From Dioscorea cayenensis subsp. rotundata (taxonomy: Eukaryota > Streptophyta > Magnoliopsida > Dioscoreales > Dioscoreaceae), in the NCBI RefSeq assembly GCF_009730915.1, contig NC_052477.1, forward strand, positions 26,802,578-26,866,577: a DNA stretch of 64,000 nucleotides. Reading direction: 5' to 3'. This document shows positions 1-10,963 of this stretch, in pieces. The stretch's first letter is position 1. Every line of letters begins with the position of its first letter. The notes under the pieces are model-generated. The model was not told the origin of the DNA. It did no database searches and worked only from the letters and a program-made list of their open reading frames with translations. Made by a program: the position numbers and the translations under genes.

Positions 1-372
1 CTCAAAAATAGAGGAATAAAAACCTAACAAACCCTAGATTGATAAGAAGAGAAGAAAAACCGGCTCTATAGAACAAGAAATCATAAATTAAATACCTCGA
101 TTCGGGAAGCGGATTAGGGCACCGAATGAGGGATCGAATCATTAATATTAGGTTTGAAAGGTTAAAGAAAACCAATTTGAATAGAACTTTCTACACCAAT
201 TTGATTGGGGCGAAGATTAGCCACCCGGAGAAATCGACCGGAGGATCTCCGGTGGCGGTGCGGCAAGATCGAGAACCCACGGTGGTAGGCGATCGGAGAG
301 GAGATCCAACGCTCTGGATTCCAACAGCCGAGAGGCAATCGAAGAGGCGACCGAGAGGTGATCGGAGGGTTT

Positions 373-408
<36 letters not shown>

Positions 409-592
409 AAGAGTGTGAGTGAGAGCTGGAGAGAGAGTGCGTGTGAGAGAGTGATTCTTTTTTAATTTGAGAGTAGAAGGGTTTCCATTAAACTGCATGT
501 ATAGATTGTTATAAAAAAAATTACACGGTTTACGAGGCAGTTTTTAAAAAACCCCTCAATAAATCCACTGCTAAAACTTAAAAATGGTGCAG
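1..592. mobile_element. Terminal segment of a probable CACTA-like transposon
   Basis: This segment has no counterpart in peroxidases 2 and 3. It stops exactly where peroxidase homology starts, inside exon 2. Read from the right edge inward on the - strand it begins CACTGCACC and soon shows a spaced repeat of the type GCAGTGG ... ACTGCC. This resembles the subterminal repeats of CACTG/CACTA elements. Positions about 217-370 are GC-richer and open on both strands, like a 5' untranslated or first-exon region reading leftwards, but I recognise no protein. The other end lies outside the window, so no target duplication can be tested. The superfamily assignment is an inference; a Mutator-like end is the main alternative. 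Confidence 0.4.
374..403. repeat. (GA)n microsatellite
   Basis: An uninterrupted GA run of about 15 units. It is followed by an imperfect purine-rich stretch to about 450, inside the transposon-like left segment. Confidence 0.9.
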
Positions 593-1422
593 TGAGTGTT
601 CTATTTGTATATTTCTCTAAACCCTCTCTGTCAACTAAATTTGTTTATTCATGCGTATTTACTCACTGCTGCTATTAATTACACACTATATAATTTGGAT
701 TTAACGTTTGTGTGTATGTATATATATATATATATATGCAGAGCATGGGAATACCATATGATGTGCCGTCAGGTAGAAGAGATGGAAGGGTTTCATTGGC
801 TTCTGAGGCAATGTCCAACTTACCATTTCCTTCTTTTAATCTCACAGAGCTCACGCGAAACTTCAATGGCAAGGGTTTGTCCCAAGAAGAAATGATCAAT
901 CTAGCAGGTACAAAGCACTTAAATTAGTTTATTAATGTCCATATATACATATATACATACATATATATATATAGCATAGGCCGTTAAAAAGCTGCATATT
1001 TTTGTCATTTAGGAGCACACACAATTGGACGTTCTCACTGCACTTCATTCGAGAGCAGGCTCTATAACTTCAGCTCAACAGTAAGTCAAGATCCAAGTTT
1101 AGATCCAACTTATGCTGAACAACTGAAGAAACAATTTCCAAATGGGAGCACTAACCCCAGCATTGTGGTGCCAATGGATCCTGACACTCCTACCATATTT
1201 GACAGTAACTATTACAAGCTCATCTTGGCTAACCGTGGCTTATTCACATCGGATCAAACCCTAATTTCCACTCCAGAGACCATGGAACAAGTGCTAGTGA
1301 ATTCATATACTCCACTGTATTTCCAGTTGAAGTTTAGGGATGCATTTTTGAAGATGGGAAGCATTGGAGTGCTTACTGGAGATGAGGGAGAGATCCGTAT
1401 CAACTGCAGGGTCATCAACTGA
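593..1422 (+). pseudogene. Class III peroxidase relic (peroxidase 1), 5'-truncated
   Basis: Exon 3 is 742-907 and exon 4 is 1013-1422, with GT/AG borders at the same places and phases as in peroxidases 2 and 3. About a dozen bases of the end of exon 2 (593-605) and intron 2 survive. Exon 1 and most of exon 2 are absent, replaced by foreign sequence. The proximal haem-ligand motif [10 protein letters not shown] is intact and the frame is open to a stop at 1420. The cysteine normally disulfide-bonded to the one in that motif (HRP Cys209; KKQCP in the paralogues) is Phe here (KKQFP, codon near 1135), and the last Ser codon is missing. With no signal peptide, distal His or distal Arg, the product could not be a working peroxidase. 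The missing exons could in principle lie left of the window beyond the insertion. Confidence 0.85.
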
Positions 1423-1969
1423 TGATATCATGCATTAATGTTAATATTAATCCAAAGTTGCTAACATTATTCATCCAAAGTTCTCACTCATCATACGCCA
1501 TTTCCTGATGCATTATAAACGTTGTTAGTCTGTTCTCACTCATCAAAGCCTATATTGGCTCACTCATACTCCTTGAATCTATATATCCTTGCTCTAAAAA
1601 TTATCCATCATTAATTCTGTTATACCATGCCCGTGGTGTTTGCTTCAATCCATACAGTTCCTTTTTGAGCTCTAGGATTTTGTCTTCTGTCTTTGATGAT
1701 AAAAACTTGTGGCTATGCTCTACGTAAATTAATTTTTTTCCTTGTAGATATCAATGGAAAAATTAAGAATTTAATAGATTTTCTAGTATTGTTGTGCTGC
1801 AAAGTCAATAAAAGCATGGATATAGTTTGAGGCAAACAATAGGAGTAAAGGATCTAATATATTTAGCATCTAGATATCATGAGTATTTTTTGGACACCAG
1901 CTGAGCCTTGTGCTTTTGGATTAATTCTTTTTTGTTTTTTTGTTTTTGTTTTGTTTTTGTTTTTGTATT
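1423..1969. other. Peroxidase 1 3' flank and spacer
   Basis: AT-rich spacer with no convincing gene. It has a short imperfect duplication of a CTCACTCATCA-containing stretch (about 1480-1570). It ends in a poly-T tract (1928-1965) immediately left of the family-P LTR and its GTATT target duplication. The 60-residue frame at 1879-2061 is a product of the poly-T tract. Confidence 0.6.
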
Positions 1970-3082
1970 TATTAGTTCGGCTGGGTGCATGTGGGTTAGA
2001 ATTCACTCATAACTCTCATGTAAACAAGCACACAAACATACCACAAAGCAGAGAAATGTGATATAAAAATTTGTAACCCAACTAGGTATAACACTTATCT
2101 ACATATGGGGGTCAAGTCCGGAGATAAAAATTCACTAAAGGTAGGGAATAAACATAAGTACAAAGTTTTCACTAATCCTCACAAAGGTTTATAAGACCTT
2201 TCTGAGATTGCCCGATGCTCACTTTCTCACCCACACAAAAAAGCCTCCACTCTGGTAGCTCATTCTAAATCTCAAAGTAGGATCTCTTATATAGACATCT
2301 GATAGGGACGCAAGTGTACATGCCGATCGCGTAATAATAGTGTGCGTAAAGCAGAATGTCAATCCACAGAAAAGAAAATGAATATTAGTAGTAGCCCTAA
2401 TTCCAAAAATTAGCTTAATCGATCAAATGATGTGTGTGTGTACAAAAGAGAATGAAGCAAGAAATATGAAAATAAAACAGAAGAGAAGTTAGGGGAAGAA
2501 ATGATGTCCAAGCATAGTATCTATCTAGGGTTATCAAGTGCATGACAAAGGTTGTCTAAGTGTGCAATTATATTCGAACCAAGAGATTTTCTAAATTATG
2601 CTAAACCCTTCTTGCGAAGGTGAATAGTAACTAATCACCATAAAATTGCATTAGCACTTTATGAAATATCACTGCAAGCTAATGATGATCTCTTAAGTAG
2701 AAAATCTCCCTTGTGAAGAGAGATTATCCCTAATCCGAATACAGAATAGAGATCCTATTTCTCCTAAAATCTACTCCACATGATTGCAAAGAGCACGAAG
2801 ATAATCACTAACACATTCGGGAGAATTGAGGGAGAAGGGGTCTCCAAAATACCCTAACTGGAGGCTTACTCACAATCCCATCGAATTGCGCAATGTCTAT
2901 GCTAGATGGGAATTTTTTTTCGTCACCAAGCACATCAAACGTATGAAAACTAGAGGCTTTTGCTACAATAGCAATCATTCAATAAAAACACGCAATTAGA
3001 TACGAAAACATGAATTGCAATTAATGAAATAAAAGATCACAAGCATCCACAATCATCGTCAAAGTATAAGCCCTAGATTCAA

Positions 3083-3498
3083 CTATGCCCAAACATCTAA
3101 CAAATTAGCCCTCTATAAAGAAAGAGCTATCGATCCACATACAAGACACGATGAGTAAGATAGAAAGCATTAAAATCCCCTTCTCAATCGTGCCGGAGTG
3201 GGATCGCCGGAGAATGCTCCAAGAAACTTCCACAAGAAATTTGGGTATTCTCTATGTTATTTTTCGCTACATAGTAACTTTCGTAGATAACTATGCCCAA
3301 ACATCTAATAAATTAGCCCTCTATATAGGAAGAGTTATCGATCCACATACAAGATACGATGAGTAAGATAGAAAGCATTAAAACCCCCTTCTCAATCGTG
3401 CCGGAGTGGGATCACGGAGAATGCTCCAAGAACCTTCCATAAGAAATTTAGGTATTCTCAATGTTATTTTTCAGCTACATAGTAATTTTCATAGATAA
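3083..3498. repeat. 208-bp tandem duplication across a transposon/host junction
   Basis: Copies at 3083-3290 and 3291-3498 are about 90% alike. Each starts in family-Q LTR sequence (CTATGCCCAAACATC), passes the presumed left end of the CACTA element and ends in element sequence (ACTTTCGTAGATA / ATTTTCATAGATA). The duplication therefore arose after the CACTA insertion. Confidence 0.85.
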
Positions 3499-3499
3499 A

Positions 3500-4150
3500 T
3501 ATGTTCCATTATCTACGATTTCTAGATTTCGTAGGGCTAAATAAACATTATAAGGTGCTAAATATTTTCTATCCAGGGGATGATCATGGCTTATGAATGA
3601 CTTTAAGTAGCTACAATTAGTTTTTGTAGATAATCCAAAACATTTTTATCTATGAAATATATCGTAGAGAAAAGATATTATAATTTTGGCCATGAATTTT
3701 GAAATGTAGGTAATAGTTTTGCTTTCATCTACGCATGAAACTGTAGGTACAAGTATATTCCAATATTTACAATTTCTAGATTTCGCAGGGCAAAAAAACG
3801 TTATGAGGCTCCAAATATTTCCAACTCGCGGGAAGATAATGGGCAACGAAATGATTTTAGTAGCTACAATTATATTTTGTAAGTAAAGAAGACCCCCTTG
3901 TTCTACGAAATATATTGTAGAGAAAAGTTATTCCAATTTTGACCATGAATTTTAAAACGTAGGTAATAGTTTTTTTTTTCTACACACAGAACCGTAGGTA
4001 CAAGTATGTTCCATCATCTACGATTTTTAGGTTTTGTACGAGCAAAATAAACATTATGAGGCGCTAAAACTATTTCTCATTCACGGGAAGATCATGGGCT
4101 ACAAATGATTTTTAGTATTTACAATTAGTTTTTTAAGTAAAGAAAAACAC
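3500..4150. repeat. Left subterminal repeat zone of CACTA A
   Basis: Several degenerate copies of a roughly 240-bp block built on words such as GTAGCTACAATTAG, TATCGTAGAGAAAAG, CATGAATTTTGAAA and TCTACGATTT. Dispersed subterminal repeats of this type are the transposase-binding regions of CACTA elements. The right-hand counterpart lies at about 15960-16568. Confidence 0.6.
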
Positions 4151-4561
4151 TTTTTTCTTTTGATGTGCATTAATTTTTGAGTGTCTTTTATACACATATT
4201 TAATTCTACAAATAAATCAAAATTAAATCAACTTGACATGTGGAAGATGGCCAGCCAATTATGAAAACATTTAAATAAAAATTGAATGAACAACTTGACA
4301 TCCCCCAGTAATATATTGAGGAAAAGTTAACATAATACTCATTAAATCAAAGTTTATTGCAAATAATACTCATTAAATCAAAGTTTATTGCAACCTTAAA
4401 TGATAATAATAAATTATAAGAACTGTTAACATCCAATCCAACATATAATGTGGTTAAACATAAGTATAAAAAAACAGTCCTAGCTAACAAGCTAATGGAT
4501 TGAGTTGGGTGTATATGAACTTATCCGGGACCAAGAGAAATCCGTTGGACATTAATAATAC

Positions 4562-4571
<10 letters not shown>

Positions 4572-4606
<35 letters not shown>

Positions 4607-4607
4607 G
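4572..4607. repeat. (TAA)n microsatellite
   Basis: About 12 TAA units, preceded by imperfect units from about 4553. Confidence 0.9.
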
Positions 4608-5168
4608 GTATACTAAAAAAATAGATACAGTAATATCATGAGTTAATATTATAATGAAATGATGCTTTTTATATGTTGAACAACCTCATAGTCTATTAAC
4701 ATTATAAATTGACTCAACATTAATAAATTTTTATGCTTTTCAAAATTTCCTTTTTCATTATTCTAAATTTCTAACAACCTAATTTATTATAAATTTCGAC
4801 ATTTATATTGAATTAAATATCATTATATCAATCAATAATTTAATATTATGATTAAAAAATAGTTTAATATAATATAAATTTATAAACTATACTAAAATAT
4901 TTAAATAAAGTTGCATGCCCATAATTCAGATTTTAAAGAATTCATATTTTCATCTCAACTTTTTTTTTAAAAAAAAATAAATTTAACAAATAGCAAAAAT
5001 ATATTTCTAAACTATTTATATTATGCTCTTCAAAATAATATAAAAAGTCTTATTTCACATAAATTTTATTTTTATATATAAAAAGTTAAAATAAATACAT
5101 TTCCTTATTTAAATTTTGGCCCTCTTTCAATATTTGTTCTTCTCTTGCTCATTGTTCTCCAAAATTTA

Positions 5169-5258
5169 GGGTTTTCAATCTCTCATCCCTATTGTACTCC
5201 TTTTGCTCTACAAGGGTTTTCAATCTCTCATCCCCATTGTGCTCCTTTTGCTATCCAA
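5169..5258. repeat. 45-bp tandem duplication
   Basis: Two adjacent copies (5169-5213 and 5214-5258) starting GGGTTTTCAATCTCTCATCC, differing at a few positions. It lies in UTR-like sequence inside CACTA A. Confidence 0.85.
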
Positions 5259-5849
5259 GGATTTTCTCATTACATCTCTTACAAGTGAGTGGCTACATTT
5301 ATGAATATTTTTTTGTTTCCCAAAATGGAATCCGATTGCATCTCTTTTAGGGGTTCTTTAGGTTTTTGAGTTGGCCGGGCATGGGAAGCTCTTGGCTGGA
5401 ATAACCAATTCCGATTTCATCTCTTTTATGCTGATTTTGATTGCTTGCTTAGGTATGAGATGCTTCTCGTTTTAATTTTGTTTTGTTGATGCTAATGAGG
5501 TCCCTCTTCATCTATGCTAATGAGGTCCCACTTCTCCAGTTTACTTTATTGCTTGCTTTATTAGATTACTTTATTGGAAGTGATAGGTTTGGTCTTTCAT
5601 GTTGGCACTATTCTTGAATATTTCCATGTTTTAGTCAAAAGTCTAAGGTAGCGTTTGGTTGGATGTAATTCTAAATGCAGTGGATTTCTAGTTACAATGT
5701 AAGTGGAAATCCTTGCCTTTCAAAATACAGTGCAATCAAATCTTGTGTTTGGTTGGATGTAACTGGAATTACTGTATTATAAGATTTTATGTTTGTTTGG
5801 AAGGATTTGTAAATCTGGAATTGGAAAACATGTGTATAAGTGTATGGAT

Positions 5850-6330
5850 ATGTCTGCGTATATGCATATATGCATATATATACATATATGTATATGAGTA
5901 TATATATATGTATATGTATATGTATATATTTGTGTATATATACATATGTATTTATATATATATACATATATATGTGTATTTATATATGTAAACATACTAT
6001 ATATAGGTATATCTAGGGAATGTATATACATACATGTATGTATATATAAATATATGTATGTATATGTATGTGTATACATATATGTGTATATATGTATATG
6101 TGTATGTGTATATGTATAGATTTATGTATATATATATATATGTATATGTATGTGTATACATATATGTATATGTGTATATATGTATATGTGTACATGTATA
6201 TGTATAGATTTATGTATATATGTATATGTATGTGTATATGTATATGTGTATATATGTATATGTATATGTATAGATTTTTGTATGTATATATATATATATA
6301 TATTTATGTATGTATATATACATATGCATA
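5850..6330. repeat. Long imperfect TATG/TATA/GTAT repeat tract
   Basis: Nearly 500 bp of interleaved TATA, TATG, GTAT and TGTG units with higher-order repeats (for example blocks ending GTATAGATTTATGTATAT). Long tyrosine/isoleucine/cysteine-rich frames on both strands here are by-products of the repeat, not genes. Confidence 0.9.
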
Positions 6331-6463
6331 TATACTGGTTTTGAACTCCCGAGATTTGGTTTTACGGTCATTTTGACCGTAAACCAAAATCCCTCAATGA
6401 TGGGATTTCAAAAGCACATGAAAAATGAAATACATCAAAACAAACACCCGATTTTAAAAAGGT

Positions 6464-6499
6464 AAGGGATTTGGAGTTACATGTAACTCCAAATCCCTT
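6464..6499. repeat. 36-bp perfect palindrome
   Basis: The sequence from AAGGGATTTGGAGTTACA to its exact reverse complement has no spacer. It lies near the right terminal repeat of the Harbinger MITE and probably arose from an internal fold-back copy of the terminal region. A second dyad, TTTACGGTCA-TTT-TGACCGTAAA, sits at about 6360-6382. Confidence 0.9.
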
Positions 6500-6517
6500 G
6501 AAACAAACACTACCTAA

Positions 6518-8010
6518 GTGTCGGGGCTTGTCCGGGCTAAGCTTGGCTGAATTTATATTTTTCTGTCCTGGGTTTGTGATAGTATAAGATACTTCTGAGG
6601 ATACTAAGAACAAAAAGAATAGGCAATCCTTATCTCACCTTCCTTCCAGTTGTCTACCACTTGCTTCTGTCAATTTTATATGTTTATGATAGTAACATAG
6701 ATGCTATAATGTGGACCCTAGTTCTTTAATAATAATCTTGAAGCCTTCTAGTTCTCTTCTCTCTCTCTATCTCTATGAGAACCACAATTTACTGCATTAA
6801 AAGCTTTTCGATTTAGTTAAGGATGAGGCCTTGTGTGTTATATATGAGCAATGAGAAATTGAGCACCAATGCATGCATGCGTGCATGCATGAATGAATAG
6901 AAGCATTTAAAGCAATGTACCATATCAATGAGAATTCCAAACATATGTACTTCGTATGTGCATGAGTTTAGAAGAGACAGTTTTGTCACCTATTTTTCCA
7001 TGCTTTTAAATCAAGGGAAAACACTGTTAAATGAGAAGAACATTAACATCAATGAAAACGACTTGAATCAATGACTGATAGATATCATTGGGAGCTTTAC
7101 AGACTATGTTGGAGTTTGAGTTCTCAAGAATGTCTTTTCCATTAATCAGTAGTTAGAATAGAGAAATGCCCACATATTCCTTTAATTCTCTAGTTTATAG
7201 TAGTATTTTAATATTCCAATATTGGTTGATGTGTTATCTAACAATGGTTTTTATTTTTATAAAGTTAACATAGCCATTTTCTATTCTAAACTCTTGCAAA
7301 TCTTCATATCTGTCATTTTCCTTTGATTAATATGAGAAGTTGGCTTAATTTATTAGTGTGACCTTGACTGAGATTGGAATTCGGATTGCTGTTTAGTTTA
7401 CCTGATAATTGTCTAGGCCAAGCATATTTAGTATTGGACACCATGTTTTTCCATGTGAATGCAATAGAGACATTGGAATATGCCTCGAATTGGAATTATA
7501 AGATATGTTTAACTTATGTTGTACTCTTTTATTGTGATCTTGAGTTTGAAAATATACTGGTCCTAATTCAATGTTGTTATTCATAGATCTCCTTGATTCA
7601 AACTTTTGATGGACTGCTCAAGCTTTTGATTGATGTGTTAAAGTAAGCTACATCTATTGCAGAAGAAATCATCACATCATTGAGTTTAAAGCTCATAATT
7701 CATTAGTCTTGTGATATTTGGATTTTAGGAAGCACCAAGCGAGATTTTTCATAGAGATTTGTTTACTTTGTATCATCAAGAGGTTGGGTGCATTCAAGCT
7801 TCCTTTGTGCAGAACATCCTCTCTTCCATTCCAAGGTTAGTTTTCTTCACTGCATCAAATGTACAATTTCTTTGTCCCTTTCAATAGATGGTTTACTAGT
7901 TTAAATAATATTTACTGAATATTATTAGCAACATGTTTTCATTCTTATGTGTTGACTCTAGTATAACATGATAATATAGTTTTTTTTTTTTTTTATTTAT
8001 CTCAAAGCTA
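6518..8010. other. Unassigned DNA within CACTA A
   Basis: No complete gene is recognised. The stretch contains one exon-like segment (7729-7835, described separately) and an alternating GCATGC-rich stretch at 6869-6890. The 60-70 residue frames at 7374-7586 on both strands show no domain and overlap each other, so they are not called. Confidence 0.5.
7729..7835 (+). other. Exon-like segment, possible captured host exon
   Basis: A 107-bp open stretch is bounded by a pyrimidine-rich ...TTTTAG acceptor and a CCAAG|GTTAG donor. Frame 1 encodes a normal-looking peptide beginning EAPSEIFHRD and containing YHQEVGCIQASF; a second frame is also open. The surroundings are AT-rich and stop-ridden, so the segment stands out as a fragment of a host gene carried by the CACTA element. 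I do not recognise the protein, and the chance occurrence of splice-like words cannot be excluded. Confidence 0.35.
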
Positions 8011-8180
8011 GTTTTTAGTTTAGGAAATTGTGTGTGTACGTATATATAATAAAATGGGTTTATTTAATATATGAATATATTGGTTAGGGCCTTAATCAGA
8101 GTTAGAAGTGTAACATATATTGTGAGTAAAGGTCAAAAATACCCTTATAGATCATTTAATTATTATATAATTAGAAAACT
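8011..8180. repeat. Direct repeat, left copy (about 170 bp)
   Basis: Matches 11509-11676 in the same orientation, from a TTTTTAGTTTA stretch through AATAAAATGGGT and AAGTGTAACATA to AATTAGAAAACT. The two copies flank the 2.7-kb solo LTR and about 600 bp of other sequence. Confidence 0.8.
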
Positions 8181-8244
8181 TATAATAATATAATTTCCTG
8201 CTACTCTGTATTCGTGGCTTTGAACATTCAACCAAAACATGTAC

Positions 8245-10958
8245 TGTGGACCCCGCCCAAAGCTTGATTAGTTTAAAAAAAAAAAAGCATTGTTTCCCCC
8301 ACTTATTCCCTATCCTTTTGTCAAGTTGTTCTCAAATCTAGTGATAATGATGTGGACCCCGCCCATGCATTAAACCTTGCTTAGGATGCTAATCATTTGT
8401 TTTTCTTTTTTTCCCTTAATCCTTCTTCTCCTTGTCATCTTGTCTGTTAAAATTTTGTTAGAATGAGGAATTCCCGGAGGATTTTTTGGGTTCCATCACA
8501 TCCATGTTTTGCTATCAAACCAAGTTTCAACCTCCTTGCCTCCTTCCTCCCTCCCTTGCTTTCTTCATCTCCTTGGTTTCCATTACTTCTCCACTTAGAG
8601 CTTCAAAGGTGAGGAGCATTACGAGTAATCGTAGCGACCGGGTGATCAAGTCGGAGAGGAGATCGTCATTGCCAACTTGACACCAAACCTAGAGGTATAG
8701 TTATTGATGATTGTCCACCCTCGATCAAAAAGCTTAACCTCCCATTCATAGCATGTTTGTATGCCAAGATGAAAACTTGTTTGTGTATATGCTTATGTTT
8801 GCTTCAAGATTTTTACCCCTTTTGAAGGACTATATATAGGCATATATTTGCATGAAACCTGCAACCTGTTAATGTTTTTTCTCTCTTAGTTTGGTTCTAC
8901 AACTTTTGTTGTTGGTGGAGTGGTTTTGTAAAGTTGATAGCATTATTGTGTTAATGTGTCTAAAGACTAGAGCTTGGTTGTGAATCTGCAGAAATGTTTT
9001 TGGTGTTAATGGTTTGCATATTTTTGTTTTTATTAGTTCAAGGCAAATGTCAAATGAGTGGAGGTTAAGCACTGGATCACTTTAAATTTAATCATGTTAA
9101 TTATTTAAGCTTTTAGGGTGTGTTTTAAATTCCTGCATGAGTGCATGCAAGACAATTATTGTCATTTATTTTATTTTATTTTATTTTTATTTTTGGTTGC
9201 TCTCTAGAAAATGCTTAGGGTAATACTTGATGAGTGTTTAAACTTGCGATTAGAGTAATTTTGTTTTAACTATGGTAAATCATTGGATTTTAGGATCGTT
9301 TTAGGGAGTGGTCTTGGATCTCATTTTTTTGGGCCTAAGCTAATATCAGTAAGTAATCTCACCGATAACTCCAGTATTTTTCGATGTTGAGAAATTATTT
9401 TATTCAGTAAAATAATTATCTAGTATTTTGTTATTTTATTTTGAATATCTATTATTTTTGTTAATATTGAAATTATTTATCTGGAATATGTATTTTGAGG
9501 TATTTTTCTTTTAATTAATTATTTCTATTTAGTTGTTGACTTAGTAAATCTAAATTGGTGTAATGCTAATTAAATAATTGCTATTCTTTTTAACTTGGTT
9601 ATTAATTTATTATTTATACTAAGTGTGTGGTTACATTCAAATGATTACTTTGACATTTATAAAATTCGTTTGTTTGTAGGCATGGGTTAATGATTCTGCT
9701 ATCATTTGGATTGACTTAGTTAATTCCATTATTTATTTAGTTATTTAATCATTTAATTTAGTTTTGAAGGAGCTGGTGTTTTGAATAATTTTAAATACTT
9801 CTTGTGCTTAAATTTTTTATATTTCATTTATGGTTATTGATTTATTTTTCCCTAAAAGTGAGATTTTTGATATTTATTAGTATTTCTGAATATATATGAA
9901 CTTGAGAAATTTTAGTAATTTATGAACTTGTACTCTGCAAATATTTTGTATCTGAATATTTTGGTCTCCAAATGAACGATATGCAAACCACATCGGGTGG
10001 GGGTTAAACCCCGACCTTGTCGACAAGTAATTTTTGGGAAAATGAGATGCAGTTTCATACCGTGTCCATTCGGTGAAATAATCAACGGCTACACGGTATT
10101 CGGGTCTCGGGTCACCGAGGGTAAATAAATGATATCTCATTATTTTTGGCTCGGATCATCACTGAGGATAAACAAATGACCTTTGGCACTTACAGTGAAT
10201 TTGGAGACATACTCTTGAATTTGTTATTTTTTGGGTTTGCCCTTTTGATTTTGAATTTCTGCAAAAACACAAATATTCGTCCTGCCTTGAAATTTTCTGT
10301 ATTTTTGATATCGTATTTCTGGGTTTTAAATTCCGGTAAATCATATTTGTAAATATTCTTTATTAGAATATTTCACTTTGTATTTTGTTTTGTTTAAATT
10401 ATGTTTTGAAGACCTATGCTCATTTCTGGCGAATAATTATTCATGCAGTTCAGAAACCTGGTATTCTTTTGTTTTTAGTTATCTTGAATAGCGTTACTAC
10501 TTGAGAACTATACCTCTGTTGAACCATTTATTTTGTATTTGTTTAAACTATGTTTAATATCTGAAATCGAGATTCATAAAGCCTGTTGTTTTAAAACAAT
10601 TTCTGGATTACTTACTGGGCTAGTGAGCTCATGGATTTGTTTTAAATCCTTTTCAGATCAAGAGTGGTAGACCGTGGTGGATCTTGAAAGACTGCCTGTA
10701 GATGTTGCTTGTCCTATGTAAATTGTAGTCCTTGTCATTGTCTATCACTATGTCCCTGTATTTTGTATTTTGGACTTCTGTATCCCGATTTTGTGTACTT
10801 TGTAGAGTTTGTAATCCTGTAACTCAGTTGGGTTATTATAGTTTTACTTGTCCTGGATCAGATTTTGAGGCCTTGCAGGCCTATGGGGCTCACCCCTTGT
10901 GGGTCTGCGGCCGTTTGTCTGCGCACCGGTTCTGGTGAGCTGGGTTCGGGGCGTGACA
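8245..10958 (+). mobile_element. Solo LTR of a long-LTR (probably Gypsy) element
   Basis: Starts TGTGGACCCCGCCC and ends TTCGGGGCGTGACA. The flanking 5-mers are identical, TGTAC at 8240-8244 and at 10959-10963, so the pre-insertion site can be read as ...AACATGTACATTG.... There is no gag or pol. The GGGGCGTGACA ending is characteristic of LTRs of plant chromovirus-type Gypsy elements (family knowledge), and the 2.7-kb length is compatible. The 5' part has a pyrimidine-rich, leader-like region (8480-8690). The open frames inside (for example 9877-10140 on the - strand) have no recognisable domain. Confidence 0.8.
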
Positions 10959-10963
10959 TGTAC

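Larger units (their letters stand above)
4151..5646. other. AT-rich unassigned DNA within CACTA A
   Basis: No gene is supported. The stretch includes a (TAA)n microsatellite and, around 5130-5560, UTR-like sequence with a 45-bp tandem duplication. The very low GC content and many stops in all frames argue against coding. Confidence 0.5.
5647..6514. mobile_element. Harbinger/Tourist-type MITE with microsatellite core
   Basis: The terminal inverted repeats read GGTAGCGTTTGGTT at the left and, reverse-complemented, GGTAGTGTTTGTTT at the right. The element is flanked by TAA on both sides (5644-5646 and 6515-6517), the three-base target duplication typical of PIF/Harbinger elements. It encodes no protein. 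The 868-bp length is large for a MITE because about 480 bp of the middle is expanded TATG/TATA-type repeat. It sits inside CACTA A, so it inserted later than that element or was carried by it. Confidence 0.8.

Noticed and set aside
1165..1422. Separate small gene in peroxidase 1 exon 4
   Set aside because: The start is an internal Met of the peroxidase exon; it is part of the truncated gene.
5692..6376. Several 60-100 residue Tyr/Ile/Cys-rich frames on both strands
   Set aside because: They are translations of the TATG/TATA microsatellite inside a MITE; composition is fully explained by the repeat.
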